This document shows positions 41,440 through 51,039 of a stretch of 64,000 nt of DNA, piece by piece. The position numbers and the translations under genes are program-made. The notes under the pieces are model-generated. The model searched no databases. It was not told the DNA's origin and was given only the letters and a program-made list of their open reading frames with translations. Each line of letters opens with the position of its first letter. Positions within the stretch are counted from its first letter, which is position 1. Origin of the DNA: Martinezella miluonensis (GTDB lineage Bacteria > Pseudomonadota > Alphaproteobacteria > Rhizobiales > Rhizobiaceae); assembly GCF_900094545.1 (NCBI RefSeq), contig NZ_FMAH01000002.1, positions 124,001 to 188,000 of the forward strand, read 5' to 3'.

Positions 41440-43518
41440 TCAAAACTCCAAAAGCTCAGCAATTCGCTTCGCGATGCGTTCAACAGACGGCACAGCCCAA
41501 TCCAGGAGAACAGGATTGTGTGGACTAGGGATATCCGGCATGGTCAGACGAGAGATTGGTGCGTCGAGGTCCATAAAGGCCTTGTCGGCTACAACAGCAG
41601 AAATTTCGGCACCGAAACCCGCAGAGCCAAGGTCTTCATGGACGATCAAGCAGCGACGGGTCTTTCTGACCGAAGATAGAACTGCGTCCTGGTCCCACGG
41701 CATCAATGTTCGCAAGTCGATAACGTCGGCAGAGATGCCCTCGGCCGCATCCTCGCAGCGTTGAACCATAGCGCCCCACGTCACGATGGTTATGTCGGAG
41801 CCCGTGCGAGTGAACTTCGCCTTCCCGAAAGGAAGAGTGAAATTGTCACCGGGATATGGGCGACGAGCCCAGGCGTGATCGAGCATTGCGCGGTGCTCGA
41901 AGAAGATGACCGGATCATTTCCTCGAAGCGACGTGCGGAGCAGGCCGACCGCGTCTTCCGCGTTCGACGGAACTGCCACCTTCCACCCAGGCTGGTGGAC
42001 GAACGCAACCTCGTTCGTCTGGCTGTGCCACGGGTCGCCGCACTTGAAGAAGCCGCCTGGCATGCGAACGACGATCGGCGCAGCGAACCGATTGTTCGTA
42101 CGCCAGCGGATCGTGCCGCAATCGTTGATTTGCTCCGTTGCGGGTTCGGCATATTTTCGGAACTGGATTTCAGGAACCGGTACCAAACCGGCGAGTGCCA
42201 TTCCAACCGCGCGGCCGATGATGCCTTCTTCCGACAAGGAGGTGTCGAAAACGCGCTCGCTTCCGAATTTCTCCTGGAGGCCGAGGGTCACCGCGTGAAC
42301 TCCGCCCTTAGGGCCAATGTCCTCGCCAAAAATGACAACCCGGTCGTTGATCGACATTTCCAAATCGAGCGTCTTGCGGATCGCTGTCACCATGTTGATC
42401 CGGGGTCCGGAAGTCTCCGGGATCTCGGAACCTGCCGGAGGAACGTAACCCGCTCGATACTGGCCACCCATCACCTGCATTTCGCCGTTGAAGAAAACAT
42501 GGTTCGTCACCGTGGCAGGGTCTGCAACCGGGCGGCCTTCGGCGGCCTCGCGGGCGGTTTCGGCGGCCTCACGAGCTTTACCCTGCGTGGCTTCCCATTC
42601 GTCCGCTGTCATTACCGTTGGAACGAGATACTCCTTCAGACGGGGGAGCGGATCACGTTCCCATTCCTGACGAACGATATCTTCGCTTTTGTAAGTTTGA
42701 GTGTCCTGGAAGCTATGGCCCTGCAGGCGCGGAACGGTAAGGCGCAGCAATGCTGGCTTGCGTTTGTCGCGAACGTAGGTGACGGCTTCCTGAGAGAGGC
42801 GTGCTGCTTCTGCAGGGTCGCAACCGTCGCCGTCGAAGATTTTGAGATCTTTCCAACTTGCCAGGTTCGCAGCGATATTCCCGCCCGGTGTCTGCATCGT
42901 GGAAGGAACGGAGATGCCAAAACCGTTGTCCTCAACATAGAATAGCATTGGGAGGAATTGTGTCGTTGCTGCCGTGATGGCCGCCCAGAAGCCGTTGGAC
43001 GCGACCGATCCGTCACCGCCTAACGCCACGCCGATGTCGCGGTCGTACTCCTTCCGACCCAGCGTCGTCGAATAATATTTCATAGCCTGGGCCCAGCCGG
43101 CCGTGGGCGTGTATTGAGCGCCGACGCCGCCGCACATTGGCAGCGCGGATGCACCTGAGAGATTTGGATAATTGAAGACCACGCCAATGTCGCGTCCGTC
43201 GGAGTACCCGCCAGCGCGACCCATTGCGGAGCCGAGGGCGTCGGCAGGGTCCACACCAAGTGAGAGAAGAAGCGGACGGGACCGATAATAACCACAGGTC
43301 GCGTCGTGGAGACCCGTCAACTGCATACCCAGAAGGATTTGCGCCATGTCGTGCCCACGGGCCGAAAACTGATAGAGCACCTTCTTTTCCGGCACGAGGC
43401 GCTTTTCTTCCATCTCGTCCAAGGCCCGAGAAAGATGAAGAAAGTAAGCGGCTTTCCGCCAGTCGATCCGGTCGTCCGGCGAGTTCCGCTCGTGACTTTT
43501 GACGGCTACCTGATCCAT
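41440..43518 (-). CDS. 2-oxoacid dehydrogenase E1, fused alpha and beta
   Basis: The 692-residue protein combines E1-alpha (residues about 20-330, with the TPP motif GGDGSVASNGFWAAITAA and EDNGFG) and E1-beta (about 385-690, with GEDIGPKGGVHAVTLGL, DTSLSEEGIIGRAVGMALAG and VHEDLGSAGFGAEI) in one chain. It decarboxylates a 2-oxo acid and passes the acyl group to E2. An alanine/glutamate-rich linker (REAAETAREAAEG) joins the halves. The start at 43518 follows GGGAGG. The divergent Lrp-type gene suggests branched-chain 2-oxo acids as substrates, but other 2-oxo acids are possible. Confidence 0.9.
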   Translation of the reverse strand: MDQVAVKSHERNSPDDRIDWRKAAYFLHLSRALDEMEEKRLVPEKKVLYQFSARGHDMAQILLGMQLTGLHDATCGYYRSRPLLLSLGVDPADALGSAMGRAGGYSDGRDIGVVFNYPNLSGASALPMCGGVGAQYTPTAGWAQAMKYYSTTLGRKEYDRDIGVALGGDGSVASNGFWAAITAATTQFLPMLFYVEDNGFGISVPSTMQTPGGNIAANLASWKDLKIFDGDGCDPAEAARLSQEAVTYVRDKRKPALLRLTVPRLQGHSFQDTQTYKSEDIVRQEWERDPLPRLKEYLVPTVMTADEWEATQGKAREAAETAREAAEGRPVADPATVTNHVFFNGEMQVMGGQYRAGYVPPAGSEIPETSGPRINMVTAIRKTLDLEMSINDRVVIFGEDIGPKGGVHAVTLGLQEKFGSERVFDTSLSEEGIIGRAVGMALAGLVPVPEIQFRKYAEPATEQINDCGTIRWRTNNRFAAPIVVRMPGGFFKCGDPWHSQTNEVAFVHQPGWKVAVPSNAEDAVGLLRTSLRGNDPVIFFEHRAMLDHAWARRPYPGDNFTLPFGKAKFTRTGSDITIVTWGAMVQRCEDAAEGISADVIDLRTLMPWDQDAVLSSVRKTRRCLIVHEDLGSAGFGAEISAVVADKAFMDLDAPISRLTMPDIPSPHNPVLLDWAVPSVERIAKRIAELLEF

Positions 43519-43602
43519 GAAAACCTCCCGGGAATACATCCCACTCAGCCTATTCGAACGCCGAGTTGATTTCCTTTCAATTTCGACGGAAATCGCCTAT
43601 GG

Positions 43603-43622
43603 TATGAAACATTCATTTCATA
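43603..43622. promoter_or_regulatory. Inverted repeat, putative Lrp-type operator
   Basis: TATGAAA-CATTCA-TTTCATA is a perfect 7-bp inverted repeat in the 121-bp gap between E1 and the divergent Lrp gene, 18 bp before the Lrp ATG. Its size and AT content fit an Lrp/BkdR-type site. Confidence 0.6.
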
Positions 43623-43639
43623 TGATATGGGTTTTCTGA

Positions 43640-44107
43640 ATGGAACAAGTCACACTTGATAATGTGGACAAAGCGATACTTCGCGTTTTGCAGGATCATG
43701 GCGACATAAGCCAGGCGCTGTTGGCGGAGAAGGTCGGAGCCTCGTCGGCCTCTTGTTGGCGGAGAATAACGAAGCTGGAAGAGGCAGGAGTGCTGCGTAA
43801 AACCGTCCGGCTTGTCGATGCGGACGCGATCGGCAAAGGGCTCAATGTCTTTTGTCAGGTCAGGATGAAGTCCCACGATCCAGGTGCCAGGCATGACTTC
43901 GAATTGTTCATCAATAGCCATCGAGAGGTGCTCGAATGCTACTCGATGTCTGGCGAATGGGATTATGTCATTCGTGCTGTGGTCGGTGATGTTCGTGAGT
44001 ATGAAGCACTGCTTATGAGAGGAATTTTGACGCATGAAGCGGTGCTAACGTCGTCGTCTCATTTCGCCCTGAAGACGGTAAAATATACCACGGCTCTGCC
44101 CATTTGA
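43640..44107 (+). CDS. Lrp/AsnC-family regulator (BkdR-like context)
   Basis: The 155-residue regulator has an Lrp HTH (VDKAILRVLQDHGDISQALLAEKVGASSASCWRRITKLEEAGVL) and a RAM effector domain. It is transcribed away from the E1/E2 operon, the same layout as Pseudomonas bkdR, which activates branched-chain 2-oxoacid dehydrogenase in response to branched-chain amino acids. The function here is inferred from this arrangement. Confidence 0.9.
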   Translation: MEQVTLDNVDKAILRVLQDHGDISQALLAEKVGASSASCWRRITKLEEAGVLRKTVRLVDADAIGKGLNVFCQVRMKSHDPGARHDFELFINSHREVLECYSMSGEWDYVIRAVVGDVREYEALLMRGILTHEAVLTSSSHFALKTVKYTTALPI

Positions 44108-44465
44108 CCGGGCCGCATCCAGTCCAAAATAAACGCGGACAAGCTGTGCCGCTCAGATAAAACAGGAATCGACGGCGAGATGCCGGTGGGTGTTTTCTGC
44201 TGATGATATTGCGATAGGCAATCGAACCAACTTCGAAATGCTCGATCAAAGGAGCCCAATTTTTCGCCCCTCGGTCGCCGGAGATGGAAATGTTTGCGGA
44301 AAGATCGACGGAAGTTCTCGGCAATCATCTCGATGCTCGAGCCGGTCCTTCGCCAACGGGCGGTCTTGCATCGTTTGTCCAGATCGTGCGGGAGTACGTG
44401 CTTTGGAGGAAAGACCCGCCAGCTTGACGCGAGCGGGCCTTCTTAAACAGCTTATCTGCCTGCCA
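44108..44465. other. 358-bp gap between convergent genes
   Basis: No gene is supported. Short frames exist on both strands, for example 89 codons on the minus strand at 44059-44328, but they overlap the Lrp gene end or lack any motif. A weak stem with arms CCCGC and GCGGG lies near 44415-44437 and could help terminate the amine oxidase transcript. Confidence 0.4.
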
Positions 44466-46448
44466 TCACTGGGCGTCGCGGATGGTCAACGCCGGGTTAT
44501 GGGCGAAGAAGTTATGCGGCTCGATGTGGATGGTCTTCCACTCGGTCGACATCACCGGCCAGTCCTCCATGCGGGGGATATGGTGGAAGCCCGCGGTGAA
44601 CCAGGTCACGATGTCCTTGCCCATCAGCGGCTTGTTCGCCTTGACCCATTCCGGCAACGTGTCCGAACCGTCGCTCTGCATGGCGAATTTGCCACCGGCA
44701 TACTGCTGGTCCGGGTCATACACCGTGTTCCAGACCGAATATTCGATATAGGCGTTGCGCTTCATCGGCGGGTCCTTGGCAAAATCGAAGGGACCGTAGG
44801 CCACATCGCCATGATGGATCATCCAGCCCGGCTCCTGACCGAGATAGCCCTTGCGGGACGGATCGGAGATCATGAAGTAACGCGGCTTCATCGCCGAAAG
44901 CTGGTAGCGAGCTTCCATCTCGGTCTTCGGCATCGTGTGCTGCACCTCCCACATCGACCGGCGCGGGTTCTTCGGATCGACCTTGGAAGGCACGATATCC
45001 ATGGTGCCGAAGTGGTTGACCGGCTGGTCGACGTCGAAGTCGATGCGGAAGTTGAAGTAGTGGTCGTGGTTGGCAGCCACCAGGTTCGGGGCGATCAGCG
45101 TACCGTGCGCAGTGTCTGCCGCCGCTGTCGCGTCGTCCATCGAGGTCGAGGCCACACCCTTCACGGCATCGAGACCGGTCGCGCCGATCATGATGCGGAT
45201 CTGGCCGTCCTGCTGCAGCCGGTAGTCCATCAGATAATCGTAGTTGCCGACTTCCGATGCTGTGCGCACGACCAGCTCCGTCGCCGGGCGGCCTTCGGCC
45301 GGAAGCGGCTTGTCGGGCGTCTGGGCAAAGACTTCGAAGTGACGCCAGGCCGGGTCGCCGATCGAGCGCTCGAAGATGCAGATCGCATTCGGGATCGTCA
45401 GCGGGTTGCCCTTGTCGTCTGCGATGGTCGCCGGCAGAAAGGTGGCGTAGCTCGGGCAGTCGACGCCAGCGCGCAGCGGGCTCAGGAACAGGCCGAAACC
45501 ATACTCTCCGCTATCCATATAGGTGCGCCAATACCAGCCCTCGGTCGGGTCCATGTAAGGCACGAAGACTTCCGACAGGTGCGACTGGTAGATGACCGAA
45601 CGCCACGCGTCGCCGTCCTTGACGTCGAGATTGGAAAGCACCAGGCCCGGGCGCTTGTCGACGCGGAAGTTGAAGCGCCAGATATCCCAGTCCAGATGAG
45701 TGCCGTTGATCTTGTAGTTCGGGCCGCCCTCCTGGGAAAGCTTGGCCATGTTCATCGGCGGGCGCAACGGCTCGCGTGCCCCGACTTCCTTCTCGGTATA
45801 ACCCCAATTGTCCTTCGGGCCATCGATGGCGCCGGTGTCGATGACCTTCAGCACCTTCTTCTTGCCGATGTCGTAGACGGCGAAGAGGCCTTCGATCGGC
45901 TTGGCGTAGTAGTTGGAGCCTTCCGGAACGCGATAGCACGGCACCTTCATCAGACGGGAATTCTTGTATTCCTCGGTGAAGAAGTTACCTGCCGTCAGCG
46001 GCAGGCAGAAGGCCTGCTCAGGCGTCAAGCCACGCTTCTTCAGGCCGGCCACCATCTCCGGGTTCTGGAGCGCGCCAGCCAGCGCGTCCATGAATTCGGT
46101 GAAGAGGACCATCGGCTGGCCCTTGATCAGCGTCGTCCTCTCGACCTTGCCGGTCGTGATGTTGACGACCGCTTCCTTGAAACCCTGAGGGCTCGTCAGC
46201 TGCACCTTCGCCTCGCGGTCAAGCGGCTTATCGCCGTCTTTCCAGGAAAGCACGTCGGCCTTGGCCGGCTCCTTGAGCTCGATCAGCGGATAGAGCGTGT
46301 TGTCGTCCACCACCTTCTCGTCGCGCAGGATCCTGTTGATCTTCTGGTATTCCTCTGCCGTCAGCCCATCCAACGGATGGGCGAACACGGCGGGCGCGCC
46401 AAGTGCCAGCACGAGGCCGGCCGAGGCGAGATATCGTCTTATTCTCAT
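44466..46448 (-). CDS. tynA: Copper amine oxidase (phenylethylamine/tyramine oxidase type)
   Basis: The 660-residue enzyme oxidises primary aryl-alkyl amines to aldehydes with release of ammonia and hydrogen peroxide. A signal peptide (cleavage after PAVFA, residue 23) places it in the periplasm. The topaquinone tyrosine is Y403 in VGNYDY, the catalytic base D312 in YMDSGEYGFG, and the copper ligands are H461 and H463 in NHDHYFNFR plus one of H622/H623 in GFHHIPRMEDWP. It follows the aldehyde dehydrogenase gene by 30 bp and provides phenylacetaldehyde for it. Confidence 0.95.
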   Translation of the reverse strand: MRIRRYLASAGLVLALGAPAVFAHPLDGLTAEEYQKINRILRDEKVVDDNTLYPLIELKEPAKADVLSWKDGDKPLDREAKVQLTSPQGFKEAVVNITTGKVERTTLIKGQPMVLFTEFMDALAGALQNPEMVAGLKKRGLTPEQAFCLPLTAGNFFTEEYKNSRLMKVPCYRVPEGSNYYAKPIEGLFAVYDIGKKKVLKVIDTGAIDGPKDNWGYTEKEVGAREPLRPPMNMAKLSQEGGPNYKINGTHLDWDIWRFNFRVDKRPGLVLSNLDVKDGDAWRSVIYQSHLSEVFVPYMDPTEGWYWRTYMDSGEYGFGLFLSPLRAGVDCPSYATFLPATIADDKGNPLTIPNAICIFERSIGDPAWRHFEVFAQTPDKPLPAEGRPATELVVRTASEVGNYDYLMDYRLQQDGQIRIMIGATGLDAVKGVASTSMDDATAAADTAHGTLIAPNLVAANHDHYFNFRIDFDVDQPVNHFGTMDIVPSKVDPKNPRRSMWEVQHTMPKTEMEARYQLSAMKPRYFMISDPSRKGYLGQEPGWMIHHGDVAYGPFDFAKDPPMKRNAYIEYSVWNTVYDPDQQYAGGKFAMQSDGSDTLPEWVKANKPLMGKDIVTWFTAGFHHIPRMEDWPVMSTEWKTIHIEPHNFFAHNPALTIRDAQ

Positions 46449-46478
46449 TGTCTCCTCCCTTGTGTTCTCGTCGATGCA

Positions 46479-47888
46479 TCAAGCAAACACCACCTGGATG
46501 TCCGTGTATTCCTGCAGGCCTTCTTCAGCGAATTCGACGCCGAAACCGGAGCCCTTGACGCCACCGAACGGCGCGTTCGGCTGAATGGCGCCGTGCTTGT
46601 TGATCCAGACCGAACCGCATTCCATACGGGCCGCGACCTTCCTGGCAGCGGCGATGTCGGAGGACCAGACTGAGCCGCCGAGGCCATTCGGACTGTCGTT
46701 GGCCATGCGGATCGCGTCCTCGACGTTCGAGTACTTAATCACCGGCAGCGCCGGGCCGAACTGTTCCTCGTCAACCAGAGCGTCGCCGTTCGAAAGGCCA
46801 GCGACGATGGTCGGCGGAAAGAACAGGCCCTCGCCCGCATCGCCGCCGAGCAGCACCTTGCCGCGGCTCTTGGCGTCGGCCACCAGGCGGCTGACCTTGT
46901 CGAACTGCACGCGGTTCTGGATCGGCCCGAGAATGCTGCCCTCCTCCAGGCCGTTGCCGACCGGGATATTCTTCGCATAGGCGACAAGCGCCTCGCAGAC
47001 GGCATCGTGGATCGATTCATGTACGTAGAGGCGCTTCATGGCAGCGCAGGTCTGGCCGTTGTTGATGAAGGCGCCCCAGAACAGGCCCTCGGCGATCGCA
47101 GCCGGATCGGCATCGGGCAGCACGATGCCGGCATCGTTGCCGCCGAGTTCCAGGGTCAGGCGCTTCATTGTCTCGGCAGCCGAACGCATGACCTTCTGGC
47201 CGGTCGCGCAGGAGCCGGTGAAGACGATCTTGCGGATATCCGGGTGGGCGGACATGGCGCCGCCAAGGTTGAACTCGCCGCTGTCGTCGCCGGTAACGAC
47301 ATTGAGCACGCCCGGCGGCAAGACTTCGTTCATGATCTCGACCAGCCGCAGCGTTGCAAGTGGCGTCAGCGGCGACGGTTTGATGACGACGGTATTACCG
47401 CTGCGCAGCGCCGGCATGACGTGCCAGATCGCGATCATGACCGGGAAGTTCCACGGCGTGATCGAGCCGACGACGCCGAGCGGCTTGCGGTGGAGTTCGA
47501 TGCGGCCCTGCTCGTTGTCCTGGAGCACCTTGACGGGCAGTGAAAGCCCGGTCGTATATCCGGCCCACGCAACCGTGCCGCCGAGCTCCCAGCGAGAGCC
47601 GAGGCCGTTCAGCGGCTTGCCCTGTTCGCGGGTCAGAAGCTCTGCAAGCTCGCCGGCATTTGCCTCGATGCGGGAGGTGACCATCGCGCAGGCCGCCTGC
47701 AACTCCTCGTCGCTCTTAGCCGACCAGGCGGGGAACGCGGCCTTGGCGGCAGCAACCGCAGCATTGAGTTCGGCCGCACCCATGTTCGGCGCGCGGCCCA
47801 CTTCCTCGCCCGTCGCAGGATTCAACACACTGAAACTTTTCTCGCCGTTGACCGGCCGACCATTGATCGTCGCGCTATGGAGCGTCAT
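46479..47888 (-). CDS. feaB: Aldehyde dehydrogenase, phenylacetaldehyde dehydrogenase-like
   Basis: This 469-residue NAD(P)-dependent aldehyde dehydrogenase has the catalytic C281 (NNGQTCAAMKRL) and E247 (LELGGNDAGIV), with ITPWNFPV for cofactor binding. Position between an AraC regulator and the amine oxidase points to phenylacetaldehyde as substrate, giving phenylacetate, as FeaB does in E. coli. The name rests on context; by sequence it could also act on other aldehydes. The start at 47888 has a strong GGAGGAGGCGAGG upstream. Confidence 0.8.
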   Translation of the reverse strand: MTLHSATINGRPVNGEKSFSVLNPATGEEVGRAPNMGAAELNAAVAAAKAAFPAWSAKSDEELQAACAMVTSRIEANAGELAELLTREQGKPLNGLGSRWELGGTVAWAGYTTGLSLPVKVLQDNEQGRIELHRKPLGVVGSITPWNFPVMIAIWHVMPALRSGNTVVIKPSPLTPLATLRLVEIMNEVLPPGVLNVVTGDDSGEFNLGGAMSAHPDIRKIVFTGSCATGQKVMRSAAETMKRLTLELGGNDAGIVLPDADPAAIAEGLFWGAFINNGQTCAAMKRLYVHESIHDAVCEALVAYAKNIPVGNGLEEGSILGPIQNRVQFDKVSRLVADAKSRGKVLLGGDAGEGLFFPPTIVAGLSNGDALVDEEQFGPALPVIKYSNVEDAIRMANDSPNGLGGSVWSSDIAAARKVAARMECGSVWINKHGAIQPNAPFGGVKGSGFGVEFAEEGLQEYTDIQVVFA

Positions 47889-48002
47889 CCTCGCCTCCTC
47901 CGTTGCGGGTCCCGGCCACATGCGGAACCGATGACGAAAGAGCCTAGGCGAAGTGCCGGGTTTCGGCTTGGACGGAAGCGTCCGTCGCGTTGGACAAATC
48001 CG

Positions 48003-48926
48003 TCAATGGCAGTGGGCTACGGCGCCGGGCGTGATGCCGTATTTCTTGCGGAACTCGCGGTAGAAATAGGAAAGATCATTGAAGCCTGCGTCGAAGGCGA
48101 TACCGGCGATACCCTGCCCGCCCTGCGCATGAGAGCCGAGGTGGGCATGCGCTAGTTCCAGGCGGCGGCTGAGCAGCCGGTGGCCCGGGGTCTCGCCAAG
48201 GGCCTGGAAATGCCGTTGCAGCATGCGCTCGGAGACGTTGAGGCGGCGGGCAAGCTCGCTTGGGCCGAAACCGGGATCGGCGCAGTTGCGATCGATCATG
48301 ACAAGCGCCCGCGACAGTAGCGTGTCTGCCGGTCGCGCCTTCTCCTGCGTCCTCATTCCTTGCAGATAGGCGCCCATCAGGCAGAAGAAGGCTTCACCGA
48401 GCTGCGTCGTCGCGCCGGGCTCTGCCAGCATCTTGGTCAGCACCGCCCGCATGGCGATCCACAGCGGGTCGTCGCGGCTGATCGCTACACCGCCGGTGCA
48501 TTCCGCGCCAAAACGATGCAGCATTTCTTCGCGCGGCATGTGCAGCGACACCTGACTGGAGCGCACGCCGTCATAGACGAAGGCGGACGGCAGGGTGGAA
48601 TCGACGAGGAACATGTCGCCAGCGGCAAGCGCCGCCATTTTCTCGCCCTGCTCGATGCGGCAATGGCCCTCATCCTGGATCAAAAGAAAGAGGTGTTCGC
48701 CCGGATCCTGACGGATCGAACGGACGCTGCGGCTGACGTGGCGGGCATCGAGCCCAACCACCGCCGTTTCGAAGAAGCCGATGCGGCGTGTCGCGACGTC
48801 GCCGGCAACCGTTCCGTCCCGGCCCATCGGCTCCAGGTCGAAGGCCCCGCAGACCTTGCGCAAGTCCGCCTGCAGGATTTCCACGGGCAACGGTCTATGG
48901 ACCGGTGTTATCAACGACTGCATCAT
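48003..48926 (-). CDS. AraC-family regulator, FeaR-like
   Basis: The 307-residue regulator has an AraC-binding-like N-terminal domain (GEHLFLLIQDEGHCRIEQGEKMAALAAGDMFLVDSTLP) and a C-terminal pair of HTH motifs (GPSELARRLNVSERMLQRHFQALGETPGHRLLSRRLELAHAHL ... GIAGIAFDAGFNDLSYFYREFRKKYGITPG). FeaR activates tynA and feaB in E. coli; here the gene lies directly upstream of both on the same strand, 114 bp before feaB. An imperfect repeat GTATCA-N6-TGACAC lies upstream at 48960-48977. Confidence 0.88.
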   Translation of the reverse strand: MMQSLITPVHRPLPVEILQADLRKVCGAFDLEPMGRDGTVAGDVATRRIGFFETAVVGLDARHVSRSVRSIRQDPGEHLFLLIQDEGHCRIEQGEKMAALAAGDMFLVDSTLPSAFVYDGVRSSQVSLHMPREEMLHRFGAECTGGVAISRDDPLWIAMRAVLTKMLAEPGATTQLGEAFFCLMGAYLQGMRTQEKARPADTLLSRALVMIDRNCADPGFGPSELARRLNVSERMLQRHFQALGETPGHRLLSRRLELAHAHLGSHAQGGQGIAGIAFDAGFNDLSYFYREFRKKYGITPGAVAHCH

Positions 48927-48959
48927 CCCCTCCCTGGCCTTTGCAGCTTTACGCGGATC

Positions 48960-48977
48960 GTATCACTTTATTGACAC
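48960..48977. promoter_or_regulatory. Imperfect inverted repeat upstream of the AraC regulator
   Basis: GTATCA-CTTTAT-TGACAC, one mismatch from symmetry, lies 34 bp upstream of the AraC-type gene and overlaps no hairpin. It also overlaps the last bases before the dehydrogenase stop at 48982. A control site for the amine-oxidase operon is possible. Confidence 0.4.
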
Positions 48978-48981
48978 TTGC

Positions 48982-51036
48982 CTATGGCCGCGGCCATTTA
49001 CCGCCACCAGCCGCCCGCTTCAGCAACGCACATGGCGGCTCGGCGAGTCCTGTCTCAGCAAGACGGGTCAGCGCATCCGAGACCTCCGCAAGTCCCCGCG
49101 CCTCGGCATAGGCCATCGGCCCGCCGCGCCAGCGCGGGAAACCATAGCCATGGATTTTAACGAGATCGATATCGGCTGCACGCAGTGCCACGCCCTCGGT
49201 CAGGATGCGCGCCGCCTCGTTGACCATCGGCAGGACGATACAGTCGGCAATCTCAGCCGGCGTCCAGTCGCGCCGCGGCATGTGCACGGCCTCTTCGGCG
49301 ATGATCGCCGCCACTGTCTCGGAGGCTTGCGGCTTGCGCTCGCCAGGCTGGTAGTCGTACCAGCCACCGCCGGTCTTCTGGCCGTAGCGCTCCGCAGCGC
49401 AAAGCCGGTCGGCGATCGGGGCGAAAGGCGTTTCGCCGCGCGCCCTTGCGGCGCGGCGCTGGAAGGCCGCGATGTCCAGTCCGCCCAGATCCTGAGCCTC
49501 GAAAGGCCCCATCGGCAAACCGAAGGCGCGCATGGCGGCGTCGACCGCCGCCGGTGTCGCGCCCGAAAGCAACAGCCGTTCGGCCTGGGCGCGCGTGACC
49601 TTGAGGATGCGGTTGCCGATAAAGCCATCGCAGATGCCGGCACGGACTGGGATCTTGTTGAGGAGCCGTGCCAGCGCGAAGCCGGTCGCCGTCACGTCCG
49701 TCGCGGTTTCAGCTGCCGGTACGATCTCCATCAGCTTCATGATATTGGCCGGACTGAAGAAGTGCAGACCGAGGAAGCGCTCCGGGTGGACAATGCCCGA
49801 CGCGATCGCGTTCGGATCGAGATAGGAGGTGTTCGTGGCGAGCACCGCGTCGGGCCGGCAGACCTCGCCGAGCCTTGCGAAGACCGCGCGCTTGACCTCA
49901 AGGTCCTCGAAAACCGCCTCGATCGCCAGGTCGACATCGGCTGCGGCAGCATAGTCGGCCGAACCCGTCACGCCGGCGATGCGTTCGGCGGCAATCTCGG
50001 CGCTGATACGGCCGCGTTTGGCCGAACCCTCGAAGATCGCCGCGACATTGGCAAGGCCGCGCTCCACTGCCACCTGATCACGTTCGATGAGGATAACGGG
50101 CAGGCCGGCGTCGCGAAGGGCGGCAGCAATCCCCGCACCCATGGTGCCGCCGCCGATGACGGCGGCCGAGCGGATCAGGCGCTGCTCGATGCCGGCAAGC
50201 TCAGGCGGCCGGGTAGCGGCGCGTTCGGCGAAAAAGACGTGCCGCAGGGCCGCCGCCTGGGTAGAACCGCGCAGCGAGAGAAAGGTCTCGCGTTCGAAGG
50301 CCATCGCCGTTTTGAAATCGCTCTCTGCAGCCTTGCGTAGGCAGGCAAGCGCGCGAAATGGCGCTTCCTCTCCCTTGGCCCGGGCGGCGACGGATGTCTT
50401 CGCCACCTCCCAGAAACTCGCTTCCGGCGAAGCGACGCTGCGCTCGCTGAGCGGGGCGGGCAGCGGCGCATTGGAAATGCCGCGCGCGAAGACGATCGCG
50501 CCTTCTGTCAGATCGCCCTCGACAATCGCGTCGATCAATCCGGCGGCGAGTGCCTTAACGGCTTTGACCGGCTGGCCGGTCGTGACCATCTCCACCGCAG
50601 TCTTAATACCGGCAAGACGTGGCAGACGCACGGTGCCACCTGCTCCCGGCACGAGGCCGAGGCGAACTTCCGGCAGCCCCATGCTTGCGTCAGGTGCAGC
50701 AACGCGGAAGCGGCACGCCAGCGCCACTTCGAAACCACCACCGAGCGCAGCACCGTGAATCGCAGCGACCCAAGGTTTTGCAGCGCTTTCGATCCGTGCC
50801 ACGACGTCAGGCAAATGCGGAGGCTGCGGCGGCTTGCCGAATTCGCCGACATCGGCTCCGGCGATGAAGGTGCGCCCGGCGCAGCTAAGGACGACCGCCT
50901 TAACTGAAGGGTCGGCGTCGAGGGTTTCAGCCGCTTCAAGAAGCCCTTGGCGCAGTACCTGCGACAATGCGTTGACGGGCGGATTGTTGACGATGACGAC
51001 GGCAATCCCGCCTTTCAATGCGATGGTGACCGTCAT
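48982..51036 (-). CDS. Fused enoyl-CoA hydratase/3-hydroxyacyl-CoA dehydrogenase (PaaH-like role)
   Basis: The 684-residue bifunctional protein has an N-terminal crotonase domain (AGRTFIAGADVGEF oxyanion region, MGLPEVRLGLVPGAGGTVRLPRLAG) and, from about residue 288, a 3-hydroxyacyl-CoA dehydrogenase (VIGGGTMGAGIAAALRDAG, then NTSYLDPNAIA and GLHFFSPANIMKLMEIV). It is of the FadJ/FadB type. In the paa cluster it can hydrate 2,3-dehydroadipyl-CoA and oxidise 3-hydroxyadipyl-CoA, covering PaaF and PaaH, neither of which has its own gene here. It ends close to the AraC gene and starts 4 bp after the paaN stop. Confidence 0.92.
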   Translation of the reverse strand: MTVTIALKGGIAVVIVNNPPVNALSQVLRQGLLEAAETLDADPSVKAVVLSCAGRTFIAGADVGEFGKPPQPPHLPDVVARIESAAKPWVAAIHGAALGGGFEVALACRFRVAAPDASMGLPEVRLGLVPGAGGTVRLPRLAGIKTAVEMVTTGQPVKAVKALAAGLIDAIVEGDLTEGAIVFARGISNAPLPAPLSERSVASPEASFWEVAKTSVAARAKGEEAPFRALACLRKAAESDFKTAMAFERETFLSLRGSTQAAALRHVFFAERAATRPPELAGIEQRLIRSAAVIGGGTMGAGIAAALRDAGLPVILIERDQVAVERGLANVAAIFEGSAKRGRISAEIAAERIAGVTGSADYAAAADVDLAIEAVFEDLEVKRAVFARLGEVCRPDAVLATNTSYLDPNAIASGIVHPERFLGLHFFSPANIMKLMEIVPAAETATDVTATGFALARLLNKIPVRAGICDGFIGNRILKVTRAQAERLLLSGATPAAVDAAMRAFGLPMGPFEAQDLGGLDIAAFQRRAARARGETPFAPIADRLCAAERYGQKTGGGWYDYQPGERKPQASETVAAIIAEEAVHMPRRDWTPAEIADCIVLPMVNEAARILTEGVALRAADIDLVKIHGYGFPRWRGGPMAYAEARGLAEVSDALTRLAETGLAEPPCALLKRAAGGGKWPRP

Positions 51037-51039
51037 GGC

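Noticed and set aside
44059..44328. A possible transposase or other gene fragment in the gap after the Lrp gene
   Set aside because: No transposase motif or terminal repeats were found, and the frame overlaps the Lrp gene end.
44190..46673. An 827-codon open frame on the plus strand opposite the amine oxidase gene
   Set aside because: It is antisense to a clear copper amine oxidase with all active-site residues. Its protein is rich in R, H, D and V without motifs, as expected for a mirror of high-GC coding DNA.
48781..50340. A 519-codon plus-strand frame opposite the hydratase/dehydrogenase gene
   Set aside because: It mirrors the FadJ-type gene and has no recognisable domain or ribosome-binding site.
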